Origin: Acinetobacter sp.
GTDB taxonomy: Bacteria; Pseudomonadota; Gammaproteobacteria; Pseudomonadales; Moraxellaceae
Assembly: GCA_030152275.1 (NCBI GenBank)
Contig: JASLHF010000174.1
Coordinates: 1 to 17,358, forward strand
Direction: 5' to 3'
Length of the DNA: 17,358 nucleotides
The position numbers were made by a program, and so were the translations under genes. This document shows positions 7,137 to 14,778 of this stretch, one piece after another; position 1 is the stretch's first letter; every line of letters begins with the position of its first letter. The notes beneath the pieces were generated by a model, which saw only the letters and a program-made list of their open reading frames with translations, had not been told where the DNA came from and made no database searches.

Positions 7137-8099
7137 ATGAACTCATTAAAAACTATGGACAATATGCAAATTGATCCAATGAAATTTCGCCGTGCTTTAG
7201 GCAATTTTGCGACAGGTGTGACCATCATGACTGCACAAAATGCTGAAGGTGAAAAAGTGGGTGTGACAGCAAACAGTTTTAACTCTGTATCACTCGATCC
7301 TGCTTTAATTTTGTGGAGTATTGATAAAAACTCTTCAAGTTTTCATGTGTTTGAGCAAGCCACGCATTTTGCTGTGAATATTTTATCGGGTTCACAAATT
7401 GAACTTTCCAATAAGTTTTCACGCCGCAATATCGATAAATATGAAGGAACAAGCTATCACGAAGGTGCTGGAACAGCGCCAATTTTAGACAACTGTTCTG
7501 CGGTATTTGAATGTGAGCGCCACCAAATTTTAGAAGGCGGTGACCATTGGATTATTGTCGGTAAAGTGGTGAATTTCCATGATGAAGGCCGCAGCCCGCT
7601 GGTATATCATCAGGGCGCTTACTCTGGTGTGACGCCGCATCCATTATTGCAAGTGAAAGACTCTGCCGATCTTGATGCAGAGGGCGTTGGTGAAATGCAT
7701 CAAGGACATTTGCACCGCAATGTGTGTTATTTAATGAGCCGCGCATTTAAATTCTATCAAAATGACTATATTCCAAAGCAATTGGTCACGGGTTTTAGAA
7801 CCAGCGAAGCGCGTTTGCTATTGGTTTTAGGCAGCGGTACAGCTTCAAGTAAAGCTGATTTGCCGCGCGACATTGCAATGCCGATGCGTGAAGTGGAGCA
7901 AGCCGCTGCAATTCTGAAAAAAGATGAGCTTTTGGTGGAAAATGATGGCTTTTTTAAATTAACCGATAAGGGCAAGAAAACTGCGCATTATTTGTTTGAT
8001 ATTGCTGACAGCCATCAAAATGAAGTCTTAGCAAAATACTCGAAAGATGAACAAGACTCTTTTGTTAAAATTTTAAGAGATATAGCCGGTGTTAAATAA
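7137..8099 (+). CDS. iacG: IacG, two-domain flavin reductase with C-terminal MarR-like domain
   Basis: This 320-aa protein begins with an HpaC-type flavin reductase domain (about residues 15-165; FRRALGNFATGVTIMT, GVTANSFNSVSLDP, HFAVNILS). A second domain (about 185-318) resembles a MarR winged helix (SEARLLLVLG, MREVEQAAAILKKDELLV, FFKLTDKGKKTA). The same architecture occurs in the C1 reductase of Acinetobacter p-hydroxyphenylacetate hydroxylase, whose MarR-like domain restrains flavin reduction until the aromatic substrate binds. By analogy this reductase probably supplies reduced flavin to IacA and is stimulated by IAA. It has a clear AGGAGAG before the ATG. Simple HpaC-type reductases are only about 170 aa, so the extension is deliberate. 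Last gene of the operon, followed by a hairpin. Confidence 0.88.
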   Translation: MNSLKTMDNMQIDPMKFRRALGNFATGVTIMTAQNAEGEKVGVTANSFNSVSLDPALILWSIDKNSSSFHVFEQATHFAVNILSGSQIELSNKFSRRNIDKYEGTSYHEGAGTAPILDNCSAVFECERHQILEGGDHWIIVGKVVNFHDEGRSPLVYHQGAYSGVTPHPLLQVKDSADLDAEGVGEMHQGHLHRNVCYLMSRAFKFYQNDYIPKQLVTGFRTSEARLLLVLGSGTASSKADLPRDIAMPMREVEQAAAILKKDELLVENDGFFKLTDKGKKTAHYLFDIADSHQNEVLAKYSKDEQDSFVKILRDIAGVK

Positions 8100-8116
8100 T
8101 TGTTGATGATCTGACA

Positions 8117-8152
8117 AACGAACCGACAGCGTGAATATTGCGTCGGTTCGTT
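8117..8152 (+). terminator. Hairpin after iacG, probable operon terminator
   Basis: A perfect 11-bp stem has arms AACGAACCGAC (8117-8127) and GTCGGTTCGTT (8142-8152) around a 14-nt loop, 17 nt after the iacG stop. The sequence after it (TAAAATTTA context) is U-poor for a strict intrinsic terminator, so termination may be partial and allow readthrough into the amidase gene. Confidence 0.55.
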
Positions 8153-8181
8153 AAAATTTATTCAGTATTCTGCTCATACAT

Positions 8182-8237
8182 ATTTTAGCGCTACTTAGGT
8201 TTAGCAATACTCCGGTTTAGCAATTTGGTTCAGCAGA
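8182..8237 (+). repeat. Tandem direct repeats upstream of the second amidase gene, candidate operator
   Basis: GGTTTAGCAAT occurs exactly twice (8198-8208 and 8214-8224, 16 bp apart). It is flanked by degenerate copies ATTTTAGCGCT (8182-8192, again 16 bp away) and GGTTCAGCAGA (8227-8237, 13 bp away). The linkers after the first two copies, ACTTA and ACTCC, are also related. The array ends about 30 nt before the amidase ATG, in the promoter region, so a regulatory protein-binding site is plausible. It could equally be local slippage. Confidence 0.5.
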
Positions 8238-8267
8238 TTCAAAAAATTTGGTATTTGGAGAATAAAA

Positions 8268-9554
8268 ATGACCAATAATCAATGGAACTGTAAAAGTATT
8301 AATGCGTTATTAAAAGCGATTGAAAATAACGAAATCAGTTTAGAAGCGATCATTGATTCATTTTATTCAAGAATCGAACAACGTGACCCTGATATTCAGG
8401 CATGGCAGCATCTTATTGCAAAAAAAGAATATCTAAATCAATATTATAGTAATGAAAATTTTTATAAAAACTCGGTTTTAAAAGGTTTGCCTTTTGCTGT
8501 AAAAGATGTGATCGATACCGCAGGCATCGAAACCCGTATGGGTTCAAAAATTCACGATAACCGCGTTCCAAGTATGGATGCAGCAGTCGTGATTGCAATT
8601 AAAAAGGCTGGCGGCATATTAATGGGTAAAACGGTAACCACTGAATTTGCATTTTTTAAATCTGGAAAAACGCAAAATCCGCATGATCCAAAGCGCACAC
8701 CAGGCGGTTCTTCAAGTGGTTCAGCTGCAGCAGTTGCAGCATGTATGACACCGTTTGCATTAGGCACACAAACAGCAGCTTCTGTGATACGGCCTGCTGC
8801 ATATTGCGGTTGTTTGGCCTATGTAGCAAGCCATGCAGAATTTTCGCTCAGAAACATTCAGCCACTTGCGCAATCTTTAGATAGTTTGGGCATGTTTGCA
8901 AATGATTTCTCTGACTTAATCTTGATGAGAAAAATCATTCAGCTGCGCAGTGACTTAAAAGCTCAACCAAACGTTAAAGAAAATCTAAGAATTGGGGTTT
9001 ATTCAGGTGATGAATTAGGTGAAATAGAACCTGAAATGCAACGTGCAATGAAAGATTTTATGAACAGGGTACAGCGTGAATCAATCACTTTTGTGAATGT
9101 ACCTGAAGAAATCGATATAAAAGCCTTGGCCGATCATCATTATAAGATTATGGCATTTGAAGTGGCGCGAAATTTACAATACGAATATCAAACGGGTTTA
9201 ATGGATGAATATATCACTGAACTTATTCATACCGGTTTGGACATGTCACATTTCGATTATTTACAGCACCTTAAATCTGTTGAAATAATTAAAACAGACT
9301 ATGTAAATTGGATGAACAATGCATCTATTGATTTTACAATTGCACCCGCTGCCTCAGGCATTGCACCACTCGGTTTAGAAAAAACTGGACAACCTTTTAT
9401 GAGCCGCCCATGGCAGGTCATGGGCTTGCCTGTAACGACTTTCCCTATAGCGTATCAGCAAAACATGCCGCTAGGCATTCAGCTGGCAGGTAAACTTCAT
9501 CAAGATGATGAATTGTTAGCGTATAGTGATTATTTATATGAATTGTCACAATAA
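8268..9554 (+). CDS. Amidase-signature hydrolase, substrate unknown
   Basis: This is a 428-aa amidase-signature protein with an intact triad: Lys79 in FAVKDVID, cis-Ser148 in GGSSSGS, and nucleophile Ser172 in GTQTAASVIRPAAYCG. The 24-residue and 69-residue spacings fit the family. The nucleophile loop reads TAAS where TGGS or TAGS is commoner. Unlike IacH it keeps a full N-terminal helical region. Members hydrolyse diverse amides; lying between an IAA operon and an amine-oxidation module, it could release IAA from indole-3-acetamide or an amide conjugate, but nothing in the sequence shows that. No signal peptide is seen, so it is probably cytoplasmic. It has GGAG before the ATG and its own repeat-bearing upstream region, 168 nt after iacG. 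Confidence 0.85.
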   Translation: MTNNQWNCKSINALLKAIENNEISLEAIIDSFYSRIEQRDPDIQAWQHLIAKKEYLNQYYSNENFYKNSVLKGLPFAVKDVIDTAGIETRMGSKIHDNRVPSMDAAVVIAIKKAGGILMGKTVTTEFAFFKSGKTQNPHDPKRTPGGSSSGSAAAVAACMTPFALGTQTAASVIRPAAYCGCLAYVASHAEFSLRNIQPLAQSLDSLGMFANDFSDLILMRKIIQLRSDLKAQPNVKENLRIGVYSGDELGEIEPEMQRAMKDFMNRVQRESITFVNVPEEIDIKALADHHYKIMAFEVARNLQYEYQTGLMDEYITELIHTGLDMSHFDYLQHLKSVEIIKTDYVNWMNNASIDFTIAPAASGIAPLGLEKTGQPFMSRPWQVMGLPVTTFPIAYQQNMPLGIQLAGKLHQDDELLAYSDYLYELSQ

Positions 9555-9766
9555 AATGGTTGAAAGTTCATTGAATAGCGAATATTGAAAAGCCCAATAT
9601 CTGAACAATTAAGATATTACAAATATTGAATATGTATTATAAGGTTGTTATTGCGAGGTTGAATGATTTAATTTTTTGAAAAAAATGCTATTACTAAAAC
9701 AAGCAAGGATGGGCATGTGAGTAATAGTTTTCGGTTATTTCACCTATTTCAGTTGAGGTACATGGA
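9555..9766. promoter_or_regulatory. Intergenic region between the amidase gene and feaR
   Basis: This AT-rich gap of 212 nt must hold the end of the amidase transcript and the feaR promoter. I see a weak 6-bp inverted repeat (AATATC near 9597 and GATATT near 9614) but no convincing terminator or promoter hexamers. GAGGT (9754-9758) is the Shine-Dalgarno of feaR. An ATG at 9762 is closed after one further codon by a TGA overlapping the feaR ATG. Confidence 0.35.
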
Positions 9767-10693
9767 ATGAGCTATTCTAAAAATAACATCAGTACATGGA
9801 CACAGCATATTCAAGGGGTATGCGGTGAGTTTGAAACCCGTTTTGATGGACAAAATTCATTATTTATTGGAGAGGTAAAATCTTTTTTGCTTGGTCAAAC
9901 TGAAATTGCTTTTATTAAAAGCAATGCCAGTTTTATTGAACGAAAGCCCGAAATATTAGATCGGGTCAAAGACCGGTTTTGTTTTTTGATTTTGCAATAT
10001 ACCGGCAAAATGCTGTTGAAATACCGCAATGAAACGCTATTTTTAAGTGAAGGCGATATTGTTTTACTGGATTCGAATGAACATATTGCGATGTATCCGC
10101 AAGGTTTATTCAGTCATATTTCAGTGCATCTTTCTCGCGATAAATTATTTAAAAAAGGGATTACAGCTGAACATTTTGGCAAGTTAATCAGCCGCAATAT
10201 GAGCGCGCACTTGTTAAAAAACATGCTGCAGACTATGTCGAGTGACAATATTGAATTTTGGTATGCAGAAGAAGACGGCAATGCCTTTGAAGACGCTTTA
10301 ATTGCTTTAATTAAACCCACGATTAATTATAAAAATGTTCGCGTCAGTGATTCGTTAAAGTTAAAAGCAGAGCGCTATATTCTTGAGAATCTGATGCAGA
10401 GCAGTCTATCGCCTAAAGTTGTGGCCGATCATATTGGCGTGTCATTAAGGCATTTATACCGTTTATTTATGGTGGATCAGCAATCCATTAATAAATATAT
10501 CCAGATGAAACGGTTGGAAAAAGTGCAATTTGAGCTAAAAGATTTAAAAAATAAGAAATTATCCATTACTGAAATTGCTTTGAGATGGGGCTTTGGCGAC
10601 AGCGCGCATTTTTCCAAAATCTTCAAAAAAGTTTATGGCATATCCCCAAGTCAGTACAGAGCGGTAAATCAGACCGAAGAATTGCTTATATAA
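9767..10693 (+). CDS. feaR: FeaR-like AraC-family activator of aromatic amine catabolism
   Basis: This 308-aa regulator aligns by eye along its length with E. coli FeaR: VCGEF near the start, QYTGKMLLKYRNETLFLSEGD and IVLLDSNEH in the sensing domain (about residues 20-190), and a C-terminal AraC/XylS domain (about 200-300) with SLRHLYRLF, the second helix-turn-helix around LSITEIALRWGF and the signature ending FSKIFKKVYGISPSQYRA. FeaR activates tynA and feaB in E. coli in response to aromatic amines or their aldehydes; here it lies directly upstream of tynA and the feaB gene, in the same orientation. GAGGT 8 nt before the ATG sets the start. A strong terminator follows, so it is probably a separate transcript. 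Helices LRHLYRLF and WGFGDSAHFSKIF are intact. Confidence 0.88.
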   Translation: MSYSKNNISTWTQHIQGVCGEFETRFDGQNSLFIGEVKSFLLGQTEIAFIKSNASFIERKPEILDRVKDRFCFLILQYTGKMLLKYRNETLFLSEGDIVLLDSNEHIAMYPQGLFSHISVHLSRDKLFKKGITAEHFGKLISRNMSAHLLKNMLQTMSSDNIEFWYAEEDGNAFEDALIALIKPTINYKNVRVSDSLKLKAERYILENLMQSSLSPKVVADHIGVSLRHLYRLFMVDQQSINKYIQMKRLEKVQFELKDLKNKKLSITEIALRWGFGDSAHFSKIFKKVYGISPSQYRAVNQTEELLI

Positions 10694-10721
10694 TTTAGGC
10701 ATATCATTGACCCATATGAGG

Positions 10722-10750
10722 GGCTATTTCTGTGTAGAAGTAGCCTTTTT
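10722..10750 (+). terminator. Rho-independent terminator of feaR
   Basis: A 10-bp stem has arms GGCTATTTCT (10722-10731) and AGAAGTAGCC (10736-10745) with a single G-U wobble and a GTGT tetraloop. TTTTT (10746-10750) follows, then more T-rich sequence. This is a textbook intrinsic terminator 28 nt after the feaR stop. Confidence 0.88.
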
Positions 10751-11032
10751 GTTTGTCCTGCTTCATAGAGCTTAATAGTTTAAAGAAAAGACGAATTTGA
10801 TCTCGCTCAATTATTTACTCTCACAAATGTCATGCTTTGACAATCCTTAAGTCATTTTTAGACAAGAATTCACTGTATGTAAAGTGATCAAATTAAGTGG
10901 TAAGGACGCTGTATCAATGCATGCAGCTGCAGTCAAGGGGGCTTTGCATTTGAAGATAGTGTAAATCCAAAATAATATGATTTTTCATTATATTTCAAAG
11001 CAATAAAAAAATGCGAACAGAGGATGTAAGCA
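10751..11032 (+). promoter_or_regulatory. tynA upstream region with TGTCA/TGACA palindrome
   Basis: This 280-nt region separates the feaR terminator from tynA. It holds an inverted pair TGTCA (10828-10832) and TGACA (10838-10842) five bases apart; read another way it is TGTCA-N8-CAA, close to the TGNCA-N8-AAA box I recall for E. coli FeaR. It lies about 200 nt from the ATG, far for a class II activator site. A candidate -10 TATATT (10989-10994) without a matching -35 would give a short leader, as expected for an activator-dependent promoter. AGAGG (11019-11023) is the tynA Shine-Dalgarno. Confidence 0.4.
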
Positions 11033-13336
11033 ATGCGTCAGAATAAATTATTACAGGCAGTACAAAAGGCAATAGGAATAAACCTAGGCATAATGGGAGC
11101 TGTTTTAGGCTTAAGCCAGCAATTACATGCGCATAGCCAAGCTGCAGAAATGGTTCCACTCTATCAAAACATGAGCGATTTTGGAGCACATGTCAAAAAA
11201 GATGATTTTACCGGCAGTTATACTATTTCTAAAGGCTCCCTAACCGTTCGGGCCAAACCAAATTCAAATACAGTATTGGTGAACGGCCAACCGCTCAAAG
11301 TCAGTGTTCCGTTGCTTGAGAAAAATGGTCAGGCCGTTGTCAGTACCGGGTTTATCAATGAAGTATTCCAGTCTGGGCTGGACAAAACATTTACAGTAGA
11401 AAGCTCTCCGCATCCGCTCAATGGCCTTAGCACTGCAGAACTTAAAGAGGCCTATGACATTCTGCAAAAGTCTAAGTACGGTTATCCCAATATGCGTTTT
11501 TCAGAGTTTAAATTGAAAGCGCCGGATAAAGCCAAAGTATGGGATAGTTTTATTAATAACACTCCATTTACTGATCACCGTATTGCATCGTTCAATTTAT
11601 TAAAGGGCAACACTGCGATTGAAGGTGAAGTTGACTTAAATACCAAGGAAATTGTGAAATGGAATGTCTTGGAAAATACCCATGGCATGGTGCTGATTGA
11701 CAATTTTGAGGCGGTGCAAAAAGCTATTGAAAATAGTTCGGATTACCGTAAGGCTCTGAAAAAACGCGGTATTAATGATGTTAAAAAAGTTATTGCCAAT
11801 CCTTTGACTGTTGGCTATTTTGGCGGTAAAGATGGTTTAAATAAAGAATTGAATGTACTCAAAGTTGTTTCTTATTTAGACACAGGGGATGGAAATTACT
11901 GGTCGCATCCAATTGAGAATTTGGTCGCAGTGGTGGATTTAAATCAAGGAAAAGTGATACGTATTGAAGAGGCTTCATTAATTCCTGTGCCGATGGCAAC
12001 TCGTCCTTATGTCAGTAAAAATACCAAAACTCCGCCGAAGCCACTGAATATGGAAGAACCTGAGGGGAAAAACTTCTCAATTTCAGGTCAGACCATTCAT
12101 TGGGGCAACTGGTGCCTGCATGTTTCTTTAGACTCGCGAGTGGGGCTGCAGATTTCCACAGTTACTTATAAAGATAAAGGCGTAAAACGCAAAGTAATGT
12201 ATGAAGGCAGCTTAGGCGGCATGGTGGTGCCTTATGGTGATCCAGAGCTGGGCTGGTATTTTAAATCATATTTGGATTCTGGCGAATATGGCATGGGCAC
12301 ACTGACCTCACCAATCAATGCAGGTAAAGATGCGCCGAATAATGCGGTGCTGCTGGATGCTGTGATTGCTGATTTCACTGGTCAGCCGCAAGTGCTTCCG
12401 AATGCGATTGCAGTGTTTGAGCGTTATGCAGGGCCAGAATATAAGCATAAGGAAATTTTCGGTGATCAGGATGCGAGTGAAGAACGCCGTGAATTGGTGG
12501 TGCGCTGGATCAGTACAGTCGGCAACTATGATTATATGTTTGACTGGGTGTTTGGCCAAAACGGCACGATCGGCATTAATGCCGGCGCAACCGGCATTGA
12601 AGCGGTGAAAGGCGTCAAAACACGTACCATGCATGATGCTACTGCTAAAGAAGATACCAAATACGGTACGCTCATTGACCACAATATTGTGGGGACGACA
12701 CATCAGCATATTTACAACTATCGTTTAGATATGGACATTGATGGCAATCAGAACAGTTTTGTCGAAATGGACCCAGTGATTAAACCGACAACTGGGGGTG
12801 AGGTGCGTACCAGCAGCATGCAAATTGATACTAAGGTGGTTGATACCGAAAAAAATGCTGCGCAAAAGTTTGATCCATCCACCATTCGTTTAATCAGTAA
12901 TCTGAATAAAGAAAATAGAATGGGCAATCCAGTGTCTTATCAATTGATTCCGTTTGCGGGCGGAACTCATCCGATTGCGAAGGGCGCACAATTCAGTCCG
13001 GATGAATGGATATTTAAGCGCTTAAGCTTTATGGATAAACAGATTTGGGTGACTCAGTACAATCCTGATGAGCGCTATCCTGAAGGTAAATATTCAAACC
13101 GTTCAACCCATGACACTGGTTTAGGCCAGTTCGTTAATAATGACCAAAACATTGAAAATAAAGATTTAGTGGCTTGGTTAACAACGGGTACAACTCATGT
13201 GGCTCGAGCTGAAGAATGGCCAATTATGCCGACAGAATGGGTCAATACCTTATTAAAACCATGGAACTACTTTGATGGCACCCCGTCGTTGAATATTGCT
13301 TCCGATAAAGAAAATCAAAATAAAGATCATCATTAA
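11033..13336 (+). CDS. tynA: TynA, periplasmic copper/topaquinone primary amine oxidase
   Basis: This 767-aa copper amine oxidase is very close to E. coli TynA over its whole length (for example AVFERYAGPEYKH, RRELVVRWIST, NKENRMGNPVSYQ). The topaquinone precursor is Tyr499 in VGNYDY, the catalytic base Asp415 in YLDSGEYGMG, and the copper ligands are His557 and His559 in GTTHQHIYN plus His722 in GTTHVARAEEWP; each is offset about 33 from E. coli numbering, so the active site is complete. Residues 1 to about 33 form a signal peptide ending near LHAHS, placing the enzyme in the periplasm. It deaminates primary amines such as phenylethylamine, tyramine and tryptamine to aldehydes, ammonia and hydrogen peroxide. 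It also retains the N-terminal domain seen in the E. coli enzyme (VPLYQNMSDFGAHV onward). A hairpin separates it from the porin gene 58 nt on. Confidence 0.96.
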   Translation: MRQNKLLQAVQKAIGINLGIMGAVLGLSQQLHAHSQAAEMVPLYQNMSDFGAHVKKDDFTGSYTISKGSLTVRAKPNSNTVLVNGQPLKVSVPLLEKNGQAVVSTGFINEVFQSGLDKTFTVESSPHPLNGLSTAELKEAYDILQKSKYGYPNMRFSEFKLKAPDKAKVWDSFINNTPFTDHRIASFNLLKGNTAIEGEVDLNTKEIVKWNVLENTHGMVLIDNFEAVQKAIENSSDYRKALKKRGINDVKKVIANPLTVGYFGGKDGLNKELNVLKVVSYLDTGDGNYWSHPIENLVAVVDLNQGKVIRIEEASLIPVPMATRPYVSKNTKTPPKPLNMEEPEGKNFSISGQTIHWGNWCLHVSLDSRVGLQISTVTYKDKGVKRKVMYEGSLGGMVVPYGDPELGWYFKSYLDSGEYGMGTLTSPINAGKDAPNNAVLLDAVIADFTGQPQVLPNAIAVFERYAGPEYKHKEIFGDQDASEERRELVVRWISTVGNYDYMFDWVFGQNGTIGINAGATGIEAVKGVKTRTMHDATAKEDTKYGTLIDHNIVGTTHQHIYNYRLDMDIDGNQNSFVEMDPVIKPTTGGEVRTSSMQIDTKVVDTEKNAAQKFDPSTIRLISNLNKENRMGNPVSYQLIPFAGGTHPIAKGAQFSPDEWIFKRLSFMDKQIWVTQYNPDERYPEGKYSNRSTHDTGLGQFVNNDQNIENKDLVAWLTTGTTHVARAEEWPIMPTEWVNTLLKPWNYFDGTPSLNIASDKENQNKDHH

Positions 13337-13348
13337 GTTAATAATTTT

Positions 13349-13380
13349 AAAGGGTTAACTGGGGCGTTAACCCTTTGTTT
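13349..13380 (+). terminator. Perfect hairpin between tynA and the porin gene
   Basis: An exact 11-bp stem has arms AAAGGGTTAAC (13349-13359) and GTTAACCCTTT (13366-13376), a six-base loop TGGGGC, then GTTT. It could act as a (partial) intrinsic terminator, lowering expression of the porin and feaB genes relative to tynA, or as an mRNA-stabilising end. AAGGA for the porin gene begins 6 nt later. Confidence 0.7.
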
Positions 13381-13394
13381 AAAGGATTGATCCA

Positions 13395-14678
13395 ATGAAA
13401 ATATTCAAACAGACAGCTGTTGTGGCCGCATGCGCCTTTTTTTTACCTATGACACATGCCGCAAGCCAAATCGACTATGACATTCAGCCTTATGTCGATG
13501 TCATGCTTGGGGTATTTCACAGCCAAAAAAGCTATGCAAATCCAGAAGATGCAGACGCTAATAAAACATGGCAGGAACTGGGCGCTAAATACGGCTTAAA
13601 GGGTTCAGCGACTTTTGGTCAAAATGCCCTTTATGCAAGTGCAATAGGCATTACGACAGGCACATTTGGCGACGGGGATGCTGGAAACGTCACCAATGGG
13701 CATGAACGCAGAACCAATTTAGGAGAATGGTCTCTGGGGCTAAAAGATACGCCGGCTCAAGAAGAATTTGCGCGTTATGATATTTCCATAGGCCGTCAAA
13801 ATATTATCGTGGGCGACGGTTTTATGGTGTCAGGTGATGCAGTGAACCTAGGCAAAGCCGTTGCAGATGGTGAGCTGGACCGTGGCGGAGCATATTATTT
13901 AGCGACTCGAAAAGCATTTGATTTCACCACCGCATTTAAGTTTAGGCCGGTCGAAAATTTAACCGCAGGTTTATTTTATTTAAAATCAGACAACAAGGCG
14001 CAATATTCAACTGAACTGTGGGTTGCTGATGCAATGTATCAGGAGGAAAAATTCGGTATTGGCGGAACGTTCCTGAATGTTTCTGATGTAGATGACGCTT
14101 TTCAGGAAACTGATCGTAAGGATTTAAAAAACTATGCGCTCAGAGCAAATTATGCCCTCAATCCGAATTTGCAGCTGAAAGCTGAAGCGGTATATCAGGA
14201 CAATGCCCGATCAAACGAAAATGCAGGCTATGTGGCCTTAAATTACAACATTCCAGACTCTGCCTATCACACGGCGGTAGGCTACCGTTTCAGCCGCTAT
14301 TCTGAAGACTATGATCCAATGTTCTACGGCAATACCGTTGCAATTGGCGAGTGGGTGCAAGGGGAAGTTGCCGGCAACTATGCAGGACCGAATAACCGCA
14401 ATGCCAATATTCATCAAATCTCATTTTCGATGAGTCCTAAAGAAAATTTAATGCTGGGCGCGTTTGCTTATAAATTCGATACCATTGATAAATCAAGAGA
14501 AAATTTAAGCGCTTATGAGCTGGACTTTTACTCAGTGTGGTCTGCGAATAAGCATATTAATGTGATTCCTCTGATTGGTTTCTATAAGCCTAAAAAGGAT
14601 ATTCAAACGGGCGGTTCGCAGTTCCCAGATGATCAATGGAATACCTATGCGCAATTGTTATTGCAGTACACCTATTAA
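13395..14678 (+). CDS. Outer-membrane beta-barrel porin, likely substrate uptake
   Basis: This 427-aa protein starts with a clear signal peptide (MKIFKQTAVVAACAFFLPMTHA, with cleavage near THA/AS, given as residues 1-22). The mature part is made of alternating hydrophobic/polar segments rich in aromatic and Asn/Asp residues (YALRANYALNPNLQLKAEAV, HTAVGYRFSRYSEDY). It ends in LLQYTY, the terminal aromatic signature of outer-membrane barrels. Size fits an OprD-like or similar monomeric substrate-specific channel of 16-18 strands, but I cannot assign a family by eye. Lying between tynA and feaB in the same orientation, it probably admits aromatic amines or related compounds to the periplasm where TynA acts; that is inference. 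AAGGA 8 nt before the ATG supports the start. Confidence 0.8.
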   Translation: MKIFKQTAVVAACAFFLPMTHAASQIDYDIQPYVDVMLGVFHSQKSYANPEDADANKTWQELGAKYGLKGSATFGQNALYASAIGITTGTFGDGDAGNVTNGHERRTNLGEWSLGLKDTPAQEEFARYDISIGRQNIIVGDGFMVSGDAVNLGKAVADGELDRGGAYYLATRKAFDFTTAFKFRPVENLTAGLFYLKSDNKAQYSTELWVADAMYQEEKFGIGGTFLNVSDVDDAFQETDRKDLKNYALRANYALNPNLQLKAEAVYQDNARSNENAGYVALNYNIPDSAYHTAVGYRFSRYSEDYDPMFYGNTVAIGEWVQGEVAGNYAGPNNRNANIHQISFSMSPKENLMLGAFAYKFDTIDKSRENLSAYELDFYSVWSANKHINVIPLIGFYKPKKDIQTGGSQFPDDQWNTYAQLLLQYTY

Positions 14679-14706
14679 CAATCATCTGCTCTTTTTAATG
14701 CGTTTT

Positions 14707-14726
14707 ATTCAGGAAAAAACCTGAAT
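14707..14726. repeat. Small hairpin between the porin and feaB genes
   Basis: Arms ATTCAGG (14707-14713) and CCTGAAT (14720-14726) flank a six-adenine loop. No T-run follows, so it is not a clear terminator. It may be a processing or stability element within a porin-feaB message. Confidence 0.35.
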
Positions 14727-14778
14727 GCATGAGTGATTTTAGGACTGTTTTATAGAAGATATGGATGAGGTAAGTATG

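Noticed and set aside
10837..10842. TTGACA as the -35 box of tynA
   Set aside because: No -10-like hexamer lies 16-18 bp downstream and it is nearly 200 nt from the ATG; it is better read as half of a TGTCA/TGACA palindrome.
12308..12709. Minus-strand open frame of about 130 codons inside tynA
   Set aside because: It lies opposite the most conserved part of the amine oxidase and shows no recognisable domain or ribosome site.
14761..14778. Start of feaB at ATG 14761
   Set aside because: No Shine-Dalgarno precedes it, whereas GAGGT is well placed for ATG 14779, which also fits the FeaB N-terminus.
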